This document shows positions 25,397-34,699 of a stretch of 64,000 nt of DNA, one piece after another; position 1 is the stretch's first letter, and each line of letters starts with the position of its first letter. The DNA lies in contig CP136052.1 in the NCBI GenBank assembly GCA_032620915.1, positions 1,092,501 to 1,156,500 on the forward strand, given 5' to 3'. The notes under the pieces were generated by a model, which saw nothing but the letters and a program-made list of their open reading frames with translations, was not told the DNA's origin and ran no database searches. This DNA is from Oscillospiraceae bacterium NTUH-002-81 (GTDB taxonomy: Bacteria > Bacillota > Clostridia > Lachnospirales > Lachnospiraceae). The translations under genes and the position numbers were made by a program.

Positions 25397-26536
25397 ATGG
25401 ATTTCGTATTAAGCAAAGAGCACGAAATGGCGAGAACTCTGTTCAGAGATTTCGCACAGGCAGAAGTGAAACCTCTGGCACAGGAGGTTGATGAAACTGA
25501 GCATTTCCCTTGGGATACCGTAAGAAAGATGCAGAAGCTTGGCTTCATGGGAATCCCGATGCCGAAGGAGTACGGCGGACAGGGCTGCGACAGCCTGACA
25601 TACGCAATGTGCGTAGAGGAGCTGTCCAAGGTTTGCGGAACGACAGGCGTAATCGTATCTGCACACACATCCCTCTGCTGCGAGCCTATCCGTAAATGGG
25701 GCACACCGGAGCAGAAGGCAAAATACCTGACCCCTCTGGCAAGCGGCGAGAAGATCGGTGCATTCGGTCTTACAGAGCCCGGTGCAGGAACAGATGCTTC
25801 CGGCCAGCAGACAAAGGCAGTACTTGACGGAGACCACTATGTACTGAACGGCTCCAAGATCTTCATCACCAACGGTGGAGCAGCAGATACATATGTAGTA
25901 TTCGCAATGACAGATAAATCTCTGGGCAACCATGGAATCTCCGCATTTATCGTAGAGAAAGATTTCCCGGGCTTCTCCATTGGAACAAAAGAGAAGAAGA
26001 TGGGTATCCGTGGATCGTCCACAACAGAGCTTATTTTCCAGGATTGTATCGTACCGAAGGAGAACCTTCTTGGTAAAGAGGGACAGGGCTTCGTAATCGC
26101 AATGACCACACTGGACGGCGGCCGTATCGGAATTGCCAGCCAGGCACTGGGACTTGCACAGGGAGCACTGGACAACACCATCGCATACGTAAAAGAGAGA
26201 AAGCAGTTCGGCCGTGCACTGGCTAAATTCCAGAACACCCAATTCCAGCTGGCAGACATGCACACAAAGGTAGAGGCTGCAAGACTTCTGGTATACAAGG
26301 CTGCAAGAGCAAAAGACACCCAGAAGAAGTATTCCCTGGAAGCAGCAATGGCTAAACTTTACGCTGCAGAGGTAGCAATGGAAGTAACCACAAAGGCAGT
26401 ACAGCTGCACGGTGGATACGGCTACACAAGAGAGTACGATGTAGAGAGAATGATGAGAGACGCGAAGATCACCGAGATCTACGAGGGAACATCTGAAGTA
26501 CAGCGTATGGTAATCAGCGGAAGCATTCTGAAATAA
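25397..26536 (+). CDS. bcd: butyryl-CoA dehydrogenase, copy 2
   Basis: A 379-aa acyl-CoA dehydrogenase differing from copy 1 at two residues (A in PEQKAKYL, I in GFVIAMTT). The catalytic Glu in [11 protein letters not shown] and the FAD blocks are unchanged. In this position the enzyme would reduce the crotonyl-CoA made by AbfD. It is the third gene of an operon starting at a sigma-54 promoter, so its expression should follow the 4-hydroxybutyrate signal rather than the constitutive butyrate pathway. Confidence 0.97.
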   Translation: MDFVLSKEHEMARTLFRDFAQAEVKPLAQEVDETEHFPWDTVRKMQKLGFMGIPMPKEYGGQGCDSLTYAMCVEELSKVCGTTGVIVSAHTSLCCEPIRKWGTPEQKAKYLTPLASGEKIGAFGLTEPGAGTDASGQQTKAVLDGDHYVLNGSKIFITNGGAADTYVVFAMTDKSLGNHGISAFIVEKDFPGFSIGTKEKKMGIRGSSTTELIFQDCIVPKENLLGKEGQGFVIAMTTLDGGRIGIASQALGLAQGALDNTIAYVKERKQFGRALAKFQNTQFQLADMHTKVEAARLLVYKAARAKDTQKKYSLEAAMAKLYAAEVAMEVTTKAVQLHGGYGYTREYDVERMMRDAKITEIYEGTSEVQRMVISGSILK

Positions 26537-26559
26537 TAGGTAAAAGGAGAATAAGTTCA

Positions 26560-27342
26560 ATGAAAGTAGTTGTTTGCATAAAGCAGGTACCCGACACAAA
26601 GGGCGGGGTTGAGTTTAATCCCGATGGAACACTTAACAGAGCAGCTATGCTTGCAATCATGAATCCGGATGACAAAGCCGGCCTTGAGGCAGCACTGAGA
26701 TTAAAAGACCAGTACGGCGCAGAGGTTACCGTAGTAACCATGGGACTTCCGAAGGCAGAGGATGTACTTCGTGAGGCACTGGCAATGGGCGCAGACAATG
26801 CGATCCTTGTAACAGACAGAGTACTGGGCGGAGCAGATACATGGGCAACATCCCAGACACTGGCAGGAGCTATCAGAAACCTGGACTACGATCTGATCAT
26901 CACAGGCCGTCAGGCAATCGACGGAGATACCGCACAGGTAGGCCCGCAGCTTTCCGAGCACCTTGGAATCCCGGTAATTTCCTATACCCAGGAGCTGAAG
27001 GTAGAGGGAGACAGCGTAATCGTAAAGAGACAGTATGATGACAGATATCACATGCTGAAAGCAAAAATGCCGTGCCTGCTGACAGCACTGGCAGAGTTAA
27101 ACGAGCCTCGTTATATGACACCGGGCGGAATCTTCGAAGCATGCGCAAAGGAGATCACTGTTTGGGGAAGAAAAGACCTGAAGGACGTAGAGGATTCCAA
27201 CCTTGGACTGAAGGGATCCCCGACCCAGATCGCAAAAGCATCTGACAAAGTCAGAAAGGGCAAAGGCGAGACAGTAAATCTTGATGTAGCAGAGTCTGTA
27301 GATTACATCATGAACAAGCTTCAGGAAAAGCATATTATCTAA
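26560..27342 (+). CDS. etfB: electron transfer flavoprotein beta subunit, copy 2
   Basis: 260 aa, identical in protein sequence to copy 1 with a few silent base changes (for example at 26815, 26850 and 26943). It partners EtfA in passing electrons to Bcd, with bifurcation to ferredoxin in characterised clostridial complexes. Spacing to bcd (23 bp) and to etfA (20 bp) is the same as in copy 1. Confidence 0.96.
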   Translation: MKVVVCIKQVPDTKGGVEFNPDGTLNRAAMLAIMNPDDKAGLEAALRLKDQYGAEVTVVTMGLPKAEDVLREALAMGADNAILVTDRVLGGADTWATSQTLAGAIRNLDYDLIITGRQAIDGDTAQVGPQLSEHLGIPVISYTQELKVEGDSVIVKRQYDDRYHMLKAKMPCLLTALAELNEPRYMTPGGIFEACAKEITVWGRKDLKDVEDSNLGLKGSPTQIAKASDKVRKGKGETVNLDVAESVDYIMNKLQEKHII

Positions 27343-27362
27343 TTTAAAACGAGGTGAGAAAT

Positions 27363-28409
27363 ATGAATATCGAAGAATATAAGGGAGTATATGTGTTTGC
27401 CCAGCAGGTAGACGGAGTAGTAGGGGGCATCGCATTTGAGCTGGTCGGCGAGGCAAAGAAGCTTGCAAAAGACCTGAATGAGGAAGTAACCGCAATTCTG
27501 ATCGGTTCCGACATCAAGGGACAGGCAGATGAGCTTGGCGCATACGGCGCAGACAGAGTCATCGTAGTAGATGATCCGGCACTGAAGGATTACCGTACAG
27601 AGCCTTATACACATGCAATGGCATCCGTGATCAAGAAATACAAACCTGAGATCGTGCTGATCGGTGCAACCGCAATCGGCCGTGACTTAGGTCCCCGTCT
27701 TGCTGCAAGAATCCACACCGGACTGACAGCAGACTGCACAAAGCTTGACATCGGCGATTTCCCGCTGAACCCGGTACCGGGCAAAGAGCAGAAGCACAAC
27801 CAGCTGCTGATGACCCGTCCTGCATTCGGTGGAAACACCATCGCAACCATCGCTTGCCCGGATTTCCGTCCGCAGATGGCAACGGTTCGTCCTGGCGTTA
27901 TGCAGAAGCTTCCGAAGGATCCTTCTCATAAGGCAATCGTAGAAGAGTACAATCCTGGATTCGAGGAGAACTCCAACTACGTAGAGATCCTTGAGATCGT
28001 AAAGGCAGTCAGCGATGTTGTAGATATCATGGACGCAAAGATCCTGGTATCCGGCGGCCGTGGCGTAGGAAGCCCGGAGAACTTTGCAATCCTGCAGGAT
28101 CTGGCAGATGTGATTGGCGGAACCGTAAGCTGCTCCCGTGCAGTCGTAGATGCAGGCTGGAAGCCGAAGGATCTGCAGGTAGGCCAGACAGGTAAGACTG
28201 TACGCCCGAACCTGTACTTTGCAATCGGTATTTCCGGAGCAATCCAGCACCTGGCTGGTATGGAAGAGTCTGACGTGATCATCGCGATCAACAAGGACGA
28301 GACCGCTCCGATCTTCGACGTAGCAGACTACGGCGTTGTAGGCGACCTGAACAAGATCGTTCCGCTGCTGACAGAGAAGCTGAAAGAGTACATGGCTGCT
28401 AAGAACTAA
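27363..28409 (+). CDS. etfA: electron transfer flavoprotein alpha subunit, copy 2 (intact)
   Basis: A 348-aa EtfA. The N-terminal domain (MNIEEYKGVYVFAQQ) is followed by the FAD-binding C-terminal domain with [38 protein letters not shown] and [16 protein letters not shown], which holds the dehydrogenase-linked FAD. GAGGTGAG precedes the ATG. As the sequence stands this is the only full-length EtfA in the window, so both Bcd/EtfB copies may rely on it. It is last in the sigma-54 operon. Confidence 0.97.
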   Translation: MNIEEYKGVYVFAQQVDGVVGGIAFELVGEAKKLAKDLNEEVTAILIGSDIKGQADELGAYGADRVIVVDDPALKDYRTEPYTHAMASVIKKYKPEIVLIGATAIGRDLGPRLAARIHTGLTADCTKLDIGDFPLNPVPGKEQKHNQLLMTRPAFGGNTIATIACPDFRPQMATVRPGVMQKLPKDPSHKAIVEEYNPGFEENSNYVEILEIVKAVSDVVDIMDAKILVSGGRGVGSPENFAILQDLADVIGGTVSCSRAVVDAGWKPKDLQVGQTGKTVRPNLYFAIGISGAIQHLAGMEESDVIIAINKDETAPIFDVADYGVVGDLNKIVPLLTEKLKEYMAAKN

Positions 28410-28461
28410 TCAGGAAGAAATAACGATATCGGAAGATATCATGTGTAAGCGCGAGATAGAG

Positions 28462-28507
28462 AAAGAGGCTTTCGGGAGATCGAAGAGGTTTCCCGGGAGC
28501 CTCTTTT
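28462..28507 (+). terminator. terminator after etfA copy 2
   Basis: AAAGAGGCT (28462-28470) pairs with AGCCTCTTT (28498-28506), with an inner GGGA/TCCC helix and a T tract. Confidence 0.8.
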
Positions 28508-28539
28508 GTAAACTATAAAATTTCTCGAAGGTAAATGAT

Positions 28540-28632
28540 ATTATTTCTATATACAACGATAAACATAGTAAAAACGACCTAAAAACAGTCAGTGATTGCG
28601 AATTAGTAAATAAAATAATTTCTATATACTAT
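28540..28632. repeat. AT-rich gap with a short direct repeat
   Basis: The 314-bp gap before the GDSL gene holds the terminator above and an AT-rich stretch with two near copies of TATTTCTATATACAA (about 28542 and 28615). No gene or clear promoter hexamer pair is visible, although TATATACT-like -10 sequences occur. Confidence 0.4.
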
Positions 28633-28723
28633 CATATTGTGTCTTTACAGAAAAAGGTCGAAAATCCACAGGAAATGTGGTAAAATGGCAGATATACACC
28701 ATGGATCCGGAGGAAAACAGGGA

Positions 28724-29926
28724 ATGAATAAGAAAACAAAAGGGAAAAGAACAGCGGTTGCAGTGGTAGCTGTCGTTGGTTTACTGTTCGGTATCTGCGG
28801 AACGGTACAGTCGTTTCGAACGAGTGCACGACTGGAGGCAGAAGTGGCATTGCTGACAGAACAGCTGCAGGAGAAGGAGACGAAGATCGCAGCGCTGGAA
28901 GCGCGGACGGCGGATCATCTGGATGCCTATCTTCCCAGGAGCTTATATGTGGCAGTGGGACGGACCCTGGAGCTGTACAACGATCAGGTAGCTTTTTCCG
29001 GTGACCGGCATGACTATTCTTTTAACTGGGTATGTGATATCGGACGGAACCTGGAACGGAAGTTTGCCGTGACCGGGGATGCGGATAGTCTGGGAGAGCA
29101 TACGCTGACACTTACCATATATAATGACCAGCTGGAGCCGGTGTGGGAGCAGGAGACGGTGCTGGAAGTGGTGGAAGATCGGATCCGGGAGAATGTACAT
29201 ATTTTAAATATCGGAGACAGCCTTTCAGACAGCACACCATGGTATGAAGAGGTGACACGGCTTTCTGATGGAAGGGTAACCTTTGTGGGAACCCGGGGCA
29301 GTAAGAATGCCATGCATGAAGGACGCAGTGGTTTTTCTATTTGTGATTATCTGACGGAGACGGATTATCCTTACGCCGGGGAGGGCGTGCACGGTTTTTA
29401 CAATCCGGCCACAGGTGGATTTGATTTTTCTTATTATAAAGAGACCACCGGCGTGCACCCGGATGTGGTGCAGATTTTTCTGGGCAAGAACGGCATGAGC
29501 CTGGACAGCAAGCCGGGCATCGACTGGCTGAAAGAGATGGTGGACAATATCCGTGAGACAGAGCCGGATATACCGATCTATCTCGTACAGACCATTTATA
29601 TGGGAGATCAGAACGGCATCGGTGGAGAGACAGACGGGAAGGGACGCTCTGCGCTGAACGGTTATTACAAAGCAGAAGAAGATGAGAAGGTGTTCCTCTG
29701 GACGAAGGCCATGGACGAAGCGTTCGGGGAGATGGAGCAGGTGTACCTGATTCCGGCAGCGCTGACCTTTGACAGTGCCTATAATTTCCGGGCGGGCATC
29801 GAGAAGGTGAATGCCAGAAGCTCCCGGACGGAGGCGGTGCTGGAGGAAGGTATGCATCCCAACAAAGAGGGATATCTGCAGATCGCGGACAGCATTTTTA
29901 GTGTATATTGCGGAACGATGCGATAA
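28724..29926 (+). CDS. GDSL/SGNH-family hydrolase with N-terminal membrane anchor
   Basis: A 400-aa protein. Residues 11-32 form a signal anchor, followed by a short coiled coil (about 35-65), a beta-rich linker, and an SGNH domain. The SGNH domain shows block [13 protein letters not shown] near residue 167 (Ser nucleophile), block III-like FLGKNGMSL, and block [15 protein letters not shown] near the end (Asp/His). It is probably an extracellular esterase or acyl-hydrolase acting on glycans or the cell wall; the substrate is unknown. The start is taken at MNKKTKGK with GGAGG about 10 bp upstream. It is a single gene. Confidence 0.82.
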   Translation: MNKKTKGKRTAVAVVAVVGLLFGICGTVQSFRTSARLEAEVALLTEQLQEKETKIAALEARTADHLDAYLPRSLYVAVGRTLELYNDQVAFSGDRHDYSFNWVCDIGRNLERKFAVTGDADSLGEHTLTLTIYNDQLEPVWEQETVLEVVEDRIRENVHILNIGDSLSDSTPWYEEVTRLSDGRVTFVGTRGSKNAMHEGRSGFSICDYLTETDYPYAGEGVHGFYNPATGGFDFSYYKETTGVHPDVVQIFLGKNGMSLDSKPGIDWLKEMVDNIRETEPDIPIYLVQTIYMGDQNGIGGETDGKGRSALNGYYKAEEDEKVFLWTKAMDEAFGEMEQVYLIPAALTFDSAYNFRAGIEKVNARSSRTEAVLEEGMHPNKEGYLQIADSIFSVYCGTMR

Positions 29927-30003
29927 ACCGTATTGAAAAAATGCCAGGGATGGCGTTACGTGTGCAGCAGGACTGTGAAAAAGAAGGAAAGGGGTATGGT
30001 TTT

Positions 30004-31503
30004 ATGGCTGGATATATTATGGCGCTGGATGCGGGGACGACCAGCAACCGGTGCATTCTATTTAATGAAAAAGGGGAAATGTGCAGTGTGGCGCAGAAGG
30101 AGTTTACCCAGTATTTTCCGAAACCGGGCTGGGTAGAGCATGATGCCGGGGAGATCTGGTCCACCCAGCTGGGCGTGGCCGTGGAGGCCATGTCGAAGAT
30201 CGGGGCTTCCTCCCGGGACATTGCGGCCATCGGCATCACAAATCAGCGGGAGACGGCCGTCGTGTGGGATAAAAAGACCGGGGAGCCGGTGTACAACGCC
30301 ATTGTCTGGCAGTGCCGCAGAACGTCGGAATACTGCGATTCCCTGAAAGACCAGGGGCTCACCGAGTGGTTCCGGGAGAAGACAGGGCTGATCATTGACG
30401 CTTATTTTTCGGGAACGAAGATCAAATGGATTCTGGATCATGTGGAGGGCGCCAGAGAGCGGGCCGACCGCGGGGAACTGCTGTTTGGAACGGTGGAGAC
30501 GTGGCTTATCTGGAAGCTGACCAAGGGCCGCGTGCATGTGACGGACTATTCCAATGCATCCCGAACGCTGCTGTTTAATATCAAAACACTGACCTGGGAT
30601 CAGGAGATTCTGGATCTTCTGGACATTCCGGCCTCCATGCTGCCTACGCCGGTGCCGTCCAGTGAATTGTACGGCATGGCGGATGCAGCTTATTTTGGCG
30701 GAGAGATTCCCATCGGTGGTGCGGCCGGGGATCAGCAGGCAGCGCTGTTCGGCCAGACGTGTTTTACCCCGGGAGAAGCGAAAAATACGTATGGAACGGG
30801 CTGCTTTCTGCTGATGAACACGGGAGAAAAGCCGGTGTATTCCCATAACGGACTGGTGACCACCATTGCCTGGGGACTGGACGGCAAGGTCAATTATGCC
30901 CTGGAGGGCTCGATTTTTGTGGGCGGCGCGGCCATCCAGTGGCTGCGGGATGAGATGCGCCTCATCGATTCGGCGGCGGATTCCGAATACATGGCGGGAA
31001 AGGTGCCGGATACCAACGGCTGCTATGTGGTGCCGGCCTTTACCGGGCTGGGAGCGCCTCACTGGGATCAGTATGCCAGAGGCACCATTGTGGGCATCAC
31101 CCGCGGTGTGAACAAATATCATATCATCCGGGCAACGCTGGAATCCATTGCCTATCAGGTGTGCGACGTCATCCGGGCCATGGAGGCGGATGCGGGGATA
31201 TCCCTGTCTGCACTGAAGGTAGACGGCGGCGCCAGTGCCAACAATTTCCTTATGCAGACCCAGGCAGATATGATCCAGGCGCCGGTGCTGCGGCCCTGCT
31301 GCGTGGAGACGACAGCCATGGGGGCTGCGTATCTGGCGGGCCTTGCTGTGGGATACTGGAAAAACAAAGAGGATGTGCGGACCAACTGGCAGATCGACAG
31401 AACCTTTGAACCGCTGGCGGCGCCGGAAGAGGCACAGCGGAAGATGAAAGGCTGGGAACGGGCTGTGCGGCAGGCCTACGGCTGGGCCAAAGAAGAAATA
31501 TAA
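30004..31503 (+). CDS. glpK: glycerol kinase
   Basis: A 499-aa FGGY-family kinase that makes glycerol 3-phosphate. The phosphate-binding motif [16 protein letters not shown] opens the protein, [10 protein letters not shown] follows, the sugar-kinase motif [14 protein letters not shown] is near residue 240, and [19 protein letters not shown] is near 400. The length is normal for GlpK. The start at [11 protein letters not shown] is preceded by AAGGAAAGGGG. There is no glpF or glpD next to it. A GldA-type dehydrogenase occurs 13 kb away but is linked to a different regulon. Confidence 0.95.
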   Translation: MAGYIMALDAGTTSNRCILFNEKGEMCSVAQKEFTQYFPKPGWVEHDAGEIWSTQLGVAVEAMSKIGASSRDIAAIGITNQRETAVVWDKKTGEPVYNAIVWQCRRTSEYCDSLKDQGLTEWFREKTGLIIDAYFSGTKIKWILDHVEGARERADRGELLFGTVETWLIWKLTKGRVHVTDYSNASRTLLFNIKTLTWDQEILDLLDIPASMLPTPVPSSELYGMADAAYFGGEIPIGGAAGDQQAALFGQTCFTPGEAKNTYGTGCFLLMNTGEKPVYSHNGLVTTIAWGLDGKVNYALEGSIFVGGAAIQWLRDEMRLIDSAADSEYMAGKVPDTNGCYVVPAFTGLGAPHWDQYARGTIVGITRGVNKYHIIRATLESIAYQVCDVIRAMEADAGISLSALKVDGGASANNFLMQTQADMIQAPVLRPCCVETTAMGAAYLAGLAVGYWKNKEDVRTNWQIDRTFEPLAAPEEAQRKMKGWERAVRQAYGWAKEEI

Positions 31504-31580
31504 AATTCCTGCATCAAATTTTGGGGTGAGAAAAACGGTGTGGGAAAATGATGAAAATGAAAAAGATGGAGAGTTGAAAA

Positions 31581-32954
31581 ATGTTGACAGAGACAAGAGG
31601 TTTTGCCAGCGTGGCAGAGCGGAATGCCTTCTATAAAAAGGCGGCGTCGCTCATTTTGCCAATGGCGCTGCAGAACCTGATCAATGTGGGGGTGACGGCC
31701 ACAGATATTATCCTGCTGGGCAAAGTGGGCGAGACGGTATTGTCCGGCGCGTCCCTGGCCGGGCAGATCCAGTTTATCATGACGCTGATTTTTTTCGGGG
31801 TGACCTCCGGGGCCTCGGTGCTGATCGCCCAGTACTGGGGCAAAAAAGATGTGGATGCCATTGAGAAGGTCATGGGCATTGCCCTGAAAATCGCAGTGGT
31901 GACGGGAGCCCTGTTTACGGCGGCTGCCCTGTTTTTTTCGGGATATCTCATGCGCATTTATACGGCGGAACCTGCGGTCATTGCGGAAGGGGTCAAATAT
32001 CTGCGCATTGTGGGGATTTCCTATCTTTTTAATGCGGTCAGCATGGTGTATCTGAACCTGATCCGCAGCGTTGAGCGGGTCATTATTTCCACGGTTGTGT
32101 ACGCGCTGTCCCTTGCACTGAATTTTATCATTGACGTGATCCTGATTTTCGGCTATCTGGGATTTGCCCCCATGGGCGTAAAGGGGGCCGCCATCGGCAC
32201 ATTGATTGCCCGGATCCTGGAGTTTGTCATCATGGTCATCTATGCCGTGTGGATGAATGACACGGTGAAGATCCGGTTACGCTATTGTCTACACATGGAT
32301 CCGGTGCTGCTGGGAGATTTTTTCAAATATGCACTGCCGGTCACCTTCAATGAAATGGCGTGGGGTGTTGCGTTTTCCATGAATGCGGCCATCATCGGCC
32401 ATCTGGGCAGCGCGGCGGTAGCGGCCAATTCAGTGGCCCAGGTGGTGCGGCAGCTGGCCATGGTGATCTCCTTTGGGGTATCCTCGGCGGCGGCCATCAT
32501 GGTAGGCAAGGCCATCGGCGAGGCGGATTCTGCCAGTGCAGTGCTGTATGCGGAAAAACTGCGGACAGTCAGTGTGGTGTGCGGCGTGGTCGGTGCGGGT
32601 CTGGTACTGCTCCTCCGGCCTTTCGTCATCAGTCAGATGACATTATCTGCGCTGGCGGCAGATTATCTGTATCATATGATTGGCGTGATGGCGGTTTATC
32701 TCATGCTGCAGTCCCACAATACGCTGGTGATCGTGGGCGTCCTGCGGGGCGGCGGCGATACCCGGTACGGACTGCTGGTGGATGCCCTGAGCATGTGGTG
32801 TTATTCCATTCCGCTTGGTTTTATCGGCGCCTTTGTGCTGAAACTGGACACAAAAATCGTCTATATGATGCTGATGAGCGATGAGCTGTTGAAGCTGCCG
32901 TTCTGCATTGCCAGGTTCAGAAGCCGGAAATGGGTGAGGGATGTGACCAGGTGA
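31581..32954 (+). CDS. MATE family efflux transporter
   Basis: A 457-aa membrane protein with about 12 hydrophobic segments in two homologous halves. LPMALQNLINVGVTATDIILLG at the start and FGVTSGASVLIAQYWGKKD near residue 73 are MATE-like. In the second half, the loop before helix 8 has VAFSMNAAIIGHLGSAAVAANSVA. MATE proteins export cationic drugs or metabolites using Na+ or H+ gradients. It is 77 bp after glpK on the same strand and may be cotranscribed. The substrate is unknown. Confidence 0.92.
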   Translation: MLTETRGFASVAERNAFYKKAASLILPMALQNLINVGVTATDIILLGKVGETVLSGASLAGQIQFIMTLIFFGVTSGASVLIAQYWGKKDVDAIEKVMGIALKIAVVTGALFTAAALFFSGYLMRIYTAEPAVIAEGVKYLRIVGISYLFNAVSMVYLNLIRSVERVIISTVVYALSLALNFIIDVILIFGYLGFAPMGVKGAAIGTLIARILEFVIMVIYAVWMNDTVKIRLRYCLHMDPVLLGDFFKYALPVTFNEMAWGVAFSMNAAIIGHLGSAAVAANSVAQVVRQLAMVISFGVSSAAAIMVGKAIGEADSASAVLYAEKLRTVSVVCGVVGAGLVLLLRPFVISQMTLSALAADYLYHMIGVMAVYLMLQSHNTLVIVGVLRGGGDTRYGLLVDALSMWCYSIPLGFIGAFVLKLDTKIVYMMLMSDELLKLPFCIARFRSRKWVRDVTR

Positions 32955-32978
32955 TAAATTTATTCGCAGGGGAAAGCA

Positions 32979-33007
32979 TTGGAAAATTCCATAAAGTGTG
33001 GTAGAAT
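32979..33007 (+). promoter_or_regulatory. sigma-70-type promoter of the Mrp gene
   Basis: TTGGAA (32979-32984) and TAGAAT (33002-33007) are separated by 17 bp, about 44 bp upstream of the gene. Confidence 0.55.
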
Positions 33008-33050
33008 ACGGGTAATGTCCGGTGAAATGCCGGAGAAGGAGGATTTTAGA

Positions 33051-33887
33051 ATGGAGAGAAGCTGCAGTAATACAGAATGTTCCAAAGAAAGCTGTGCAGG
33101 ATGTCCCAGCAGCCAGCAGGGGCAGCAGGCCACCAGTTTTCTTGTGCCGGGCAATCCGCTGTCTTCTGTGAAGAAGGTCATCGGCGTTGTCAGCGGAAAA
33201 GGAGGCGTTGGCAAGTCCCTGGTGACAGCGCTTCTTGCAGATACCATGGCAGAGCAGGGTTTTCAGGTCGGTATCATGGATGCGGACATCACAGGGCCGT
33301 CCATGCCGCAGATGTTTGGCATTCATCAGAAGGCGGAAGGAAACCAGGATGGTATTTTCCCGGCAGTGACCAAAAACGGCATCCGTCTGATATCTATCAA
33401 TCTTCTGATGGAGGATGAGGAGGCCCCTGTTGTCTGGAGAGGCCCGGTCATCGCCAATGTGGTAAAACAGTTCTGGTCCGAGGTGCTCTGGGGCGATCTG
33501 GACTACCTGTTCGTGGATATGCCGCCGGGAACCGGCGATGTACCGCTGACGGTGTTCCAGTCCCTGCCGGTAGACGGCATCGTGGTCGTAACTTCGCCGC
33601 AGGATCTTGTAAAGATGATCGTAAATAAAGCTCTGAATATGGCGAAAATGATGAATGTTCCGGTGCTTGGCATTTTTGAAAACTATAGCTATGTAAAATG
33701 TCCGGATTGCGGAAAGAAAATCGAAATTTTCGGAAAGAGCCAGGTCAAAGAGACTGCTGAAGAAAATGGCATCAAGCTGTTAGGTCAGATCCCCATCGAT
33801 ACGAGCTTTGCAAAGCTGGCGGATGAGGGACGCTTCGAAGACGCTGACACAAGTTACGTGCATGGAGCGGTAGAAGTGCTTGTTTAG
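33051..33887 (+). CDS. Mrp/NBP35-type ATP-binding Fe-S carrier
   Basis: A 278-aa P-loop ATPase of the Mrp/ApbC family, which carries and inserts Fe-S clusters. The N-terminus is cysteine-rich (CSNTECSKESCAGCP). The deviant Walker A is SGKGGVGKSLVTA near residue 50, the switch region is DMPPGTGDVPLT, and CPDCGKKIEIFG near residue 220 carries the CxxC that binds the bridging cluster. The start at MERSCSN follows AAGGAGG. It could serve the many Fe-S enzymes encoded here (AbfD, radical SAM, XPD-like helicase), but it is not in their operons. Confidence 0.93.
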   Translation: MERSCSNTECSKESCAGCPSSQQGQQATSFLVPGNPLSSVKKVIGVVSGKGGVGKSLVTALLADTMAEQGFQVGIMDADITGPSMPQMFGIHQKAEGNQDGIFPAVTKNGIRLISINLLMEDEEAPVVWRGPVIANVVKQFWSEVLWGDLDYLFVDMPPGTGDVPLTVFQSLPVDGIVVVTSPQDLVKMIVNKALNMAKMMNVPVLGIFENYSYVKCPDCGKKIEIFGKSQVKETAEENGIKLLGQIPIDTSFAKLADEGRFEDADTSYVHGAVEVLV

Positions 33888-33979
33888 TCATGGCTGTCGT
33901 GTACCGCATGGGAAGACTTCCCGGAGGCAAATAGAAATTTCAAGAAAAAGCATAGACATTGTCAGAAATGAAATGTTGC

Positions 33980-34013
33980 AGAGGCTGTGATAGAAATATC
34001 CGGCCTCTTTTTT
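33980..34013 (+). terminator. terminator after the Mrp gene
   Basis: AGAGGC (33980-33985) pairs with GCCTCT (34003-34008), extended by a G-C pair. A six-T run follows. Confidence 0.65.
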
Positions 34014-34077
34014 GTGGCGTGTCTGCCGGTTCCTTCCTTCACCGGCGGTATTCGCTGTCGGCTACATACAGGAAGGA

Positions 34078-34440
34078 TTAACCGGTCTGTGCTTCCAGCT
34101 TTTCCACACGGGTCTCCAGATTAGATAATTTTTTGATAAAAAGAATCTGGTTGTCGTACTCCAGCTTGGCAGCCTTGAAAAAAGACATCTGCTCCTTGAT
34201 CTCATCAATATCCTTTTCGCATAGAACAATCTCATCGTACAGTTCGCTCTTCGCATCTTCAATAGCTTCTTTCAAGTCATCCTTTGTGGCAAAGTTCGAA
34301 AGCTTGTCATTGAATTCTGCCTTCACTTCATCAATAGATGCTCGGAGGTCATCCTTTGTAGCAAAATTGACAATATCCTCCTTTGTTGCCATATGATCCA
34401 GCTTATGTACGATCTGTAACAGTAAATCGTGGTCCGTCAT
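34078..34440 (-). CDS. hypothetical coiled-coil protein with ATKDDL repeats
   Basis: A 120-aa, highly charged, almost wholly helical protein. The sequence ATKEDIVNF, then FATKDDLRASID, then FATKDDLKEAIED gives two to three repeats of about 17-25 residues. The C-terminal part has a leucine-heptad look. No enzymatic motif or membrane segment is visible. The start at MTDHDLLLQ follows GGAGGTGA. It is a single gene. Similar repeat proteins occur widely in Firmicutes without known function. Confidence 0.75.
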   Translation of the reverse strand: MTDHDLLLQIVHKLDHMATKEDIVNFATKDDLRASIDEVKAEFNDKLSNFATKDDLKEAIEDAKSELYDEIVLCEKDIDEIKEQMSFFKAAKLEYDNQILFIKKLSNLETRVEKLEAQTG

Positions 34441-34699
34441 TTTATCACCTCCTCCTCGTGACTGCTTATATTCTATCACCGGACCGGGCGGGTTTCAAGG
34501 TACTACCGTTCGACAATATATGACAGCGTTTTGCCGGTTAAGACGGAATTACAGGATATTTTCTTTTATGCGCCTTTTGTAAGCAGATTTCATCTTGCAG
34601 TTTTTTATTTTTCATCTTGTCAAAATGGAGGACGTGTGTTATATTATGAAAACAAACATATGTTCGAAAGAAACGAAAAGGAAAGGGAGGTCAGCGGAT

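Larger units (their letters stand above)
25383..28411 (+). repeat. 3.0-kb segmental duplication, copy 2 (bcd-etfB-etfA)
   Basis: Partner of 11512-14541. The block starts at the ribosome site of bcd and ends at the etfA stop codon. This copy has all three frames open. Flanking sequences on both sides differ from those of copy 1. Confidence 0.95.

Noticed and set aside
30058..31596. 512-aa frame opposite glpK
   Set aside because: Antisense to a clearly recognised glycerol kinase; composition is not protein-like and there is no start signal.
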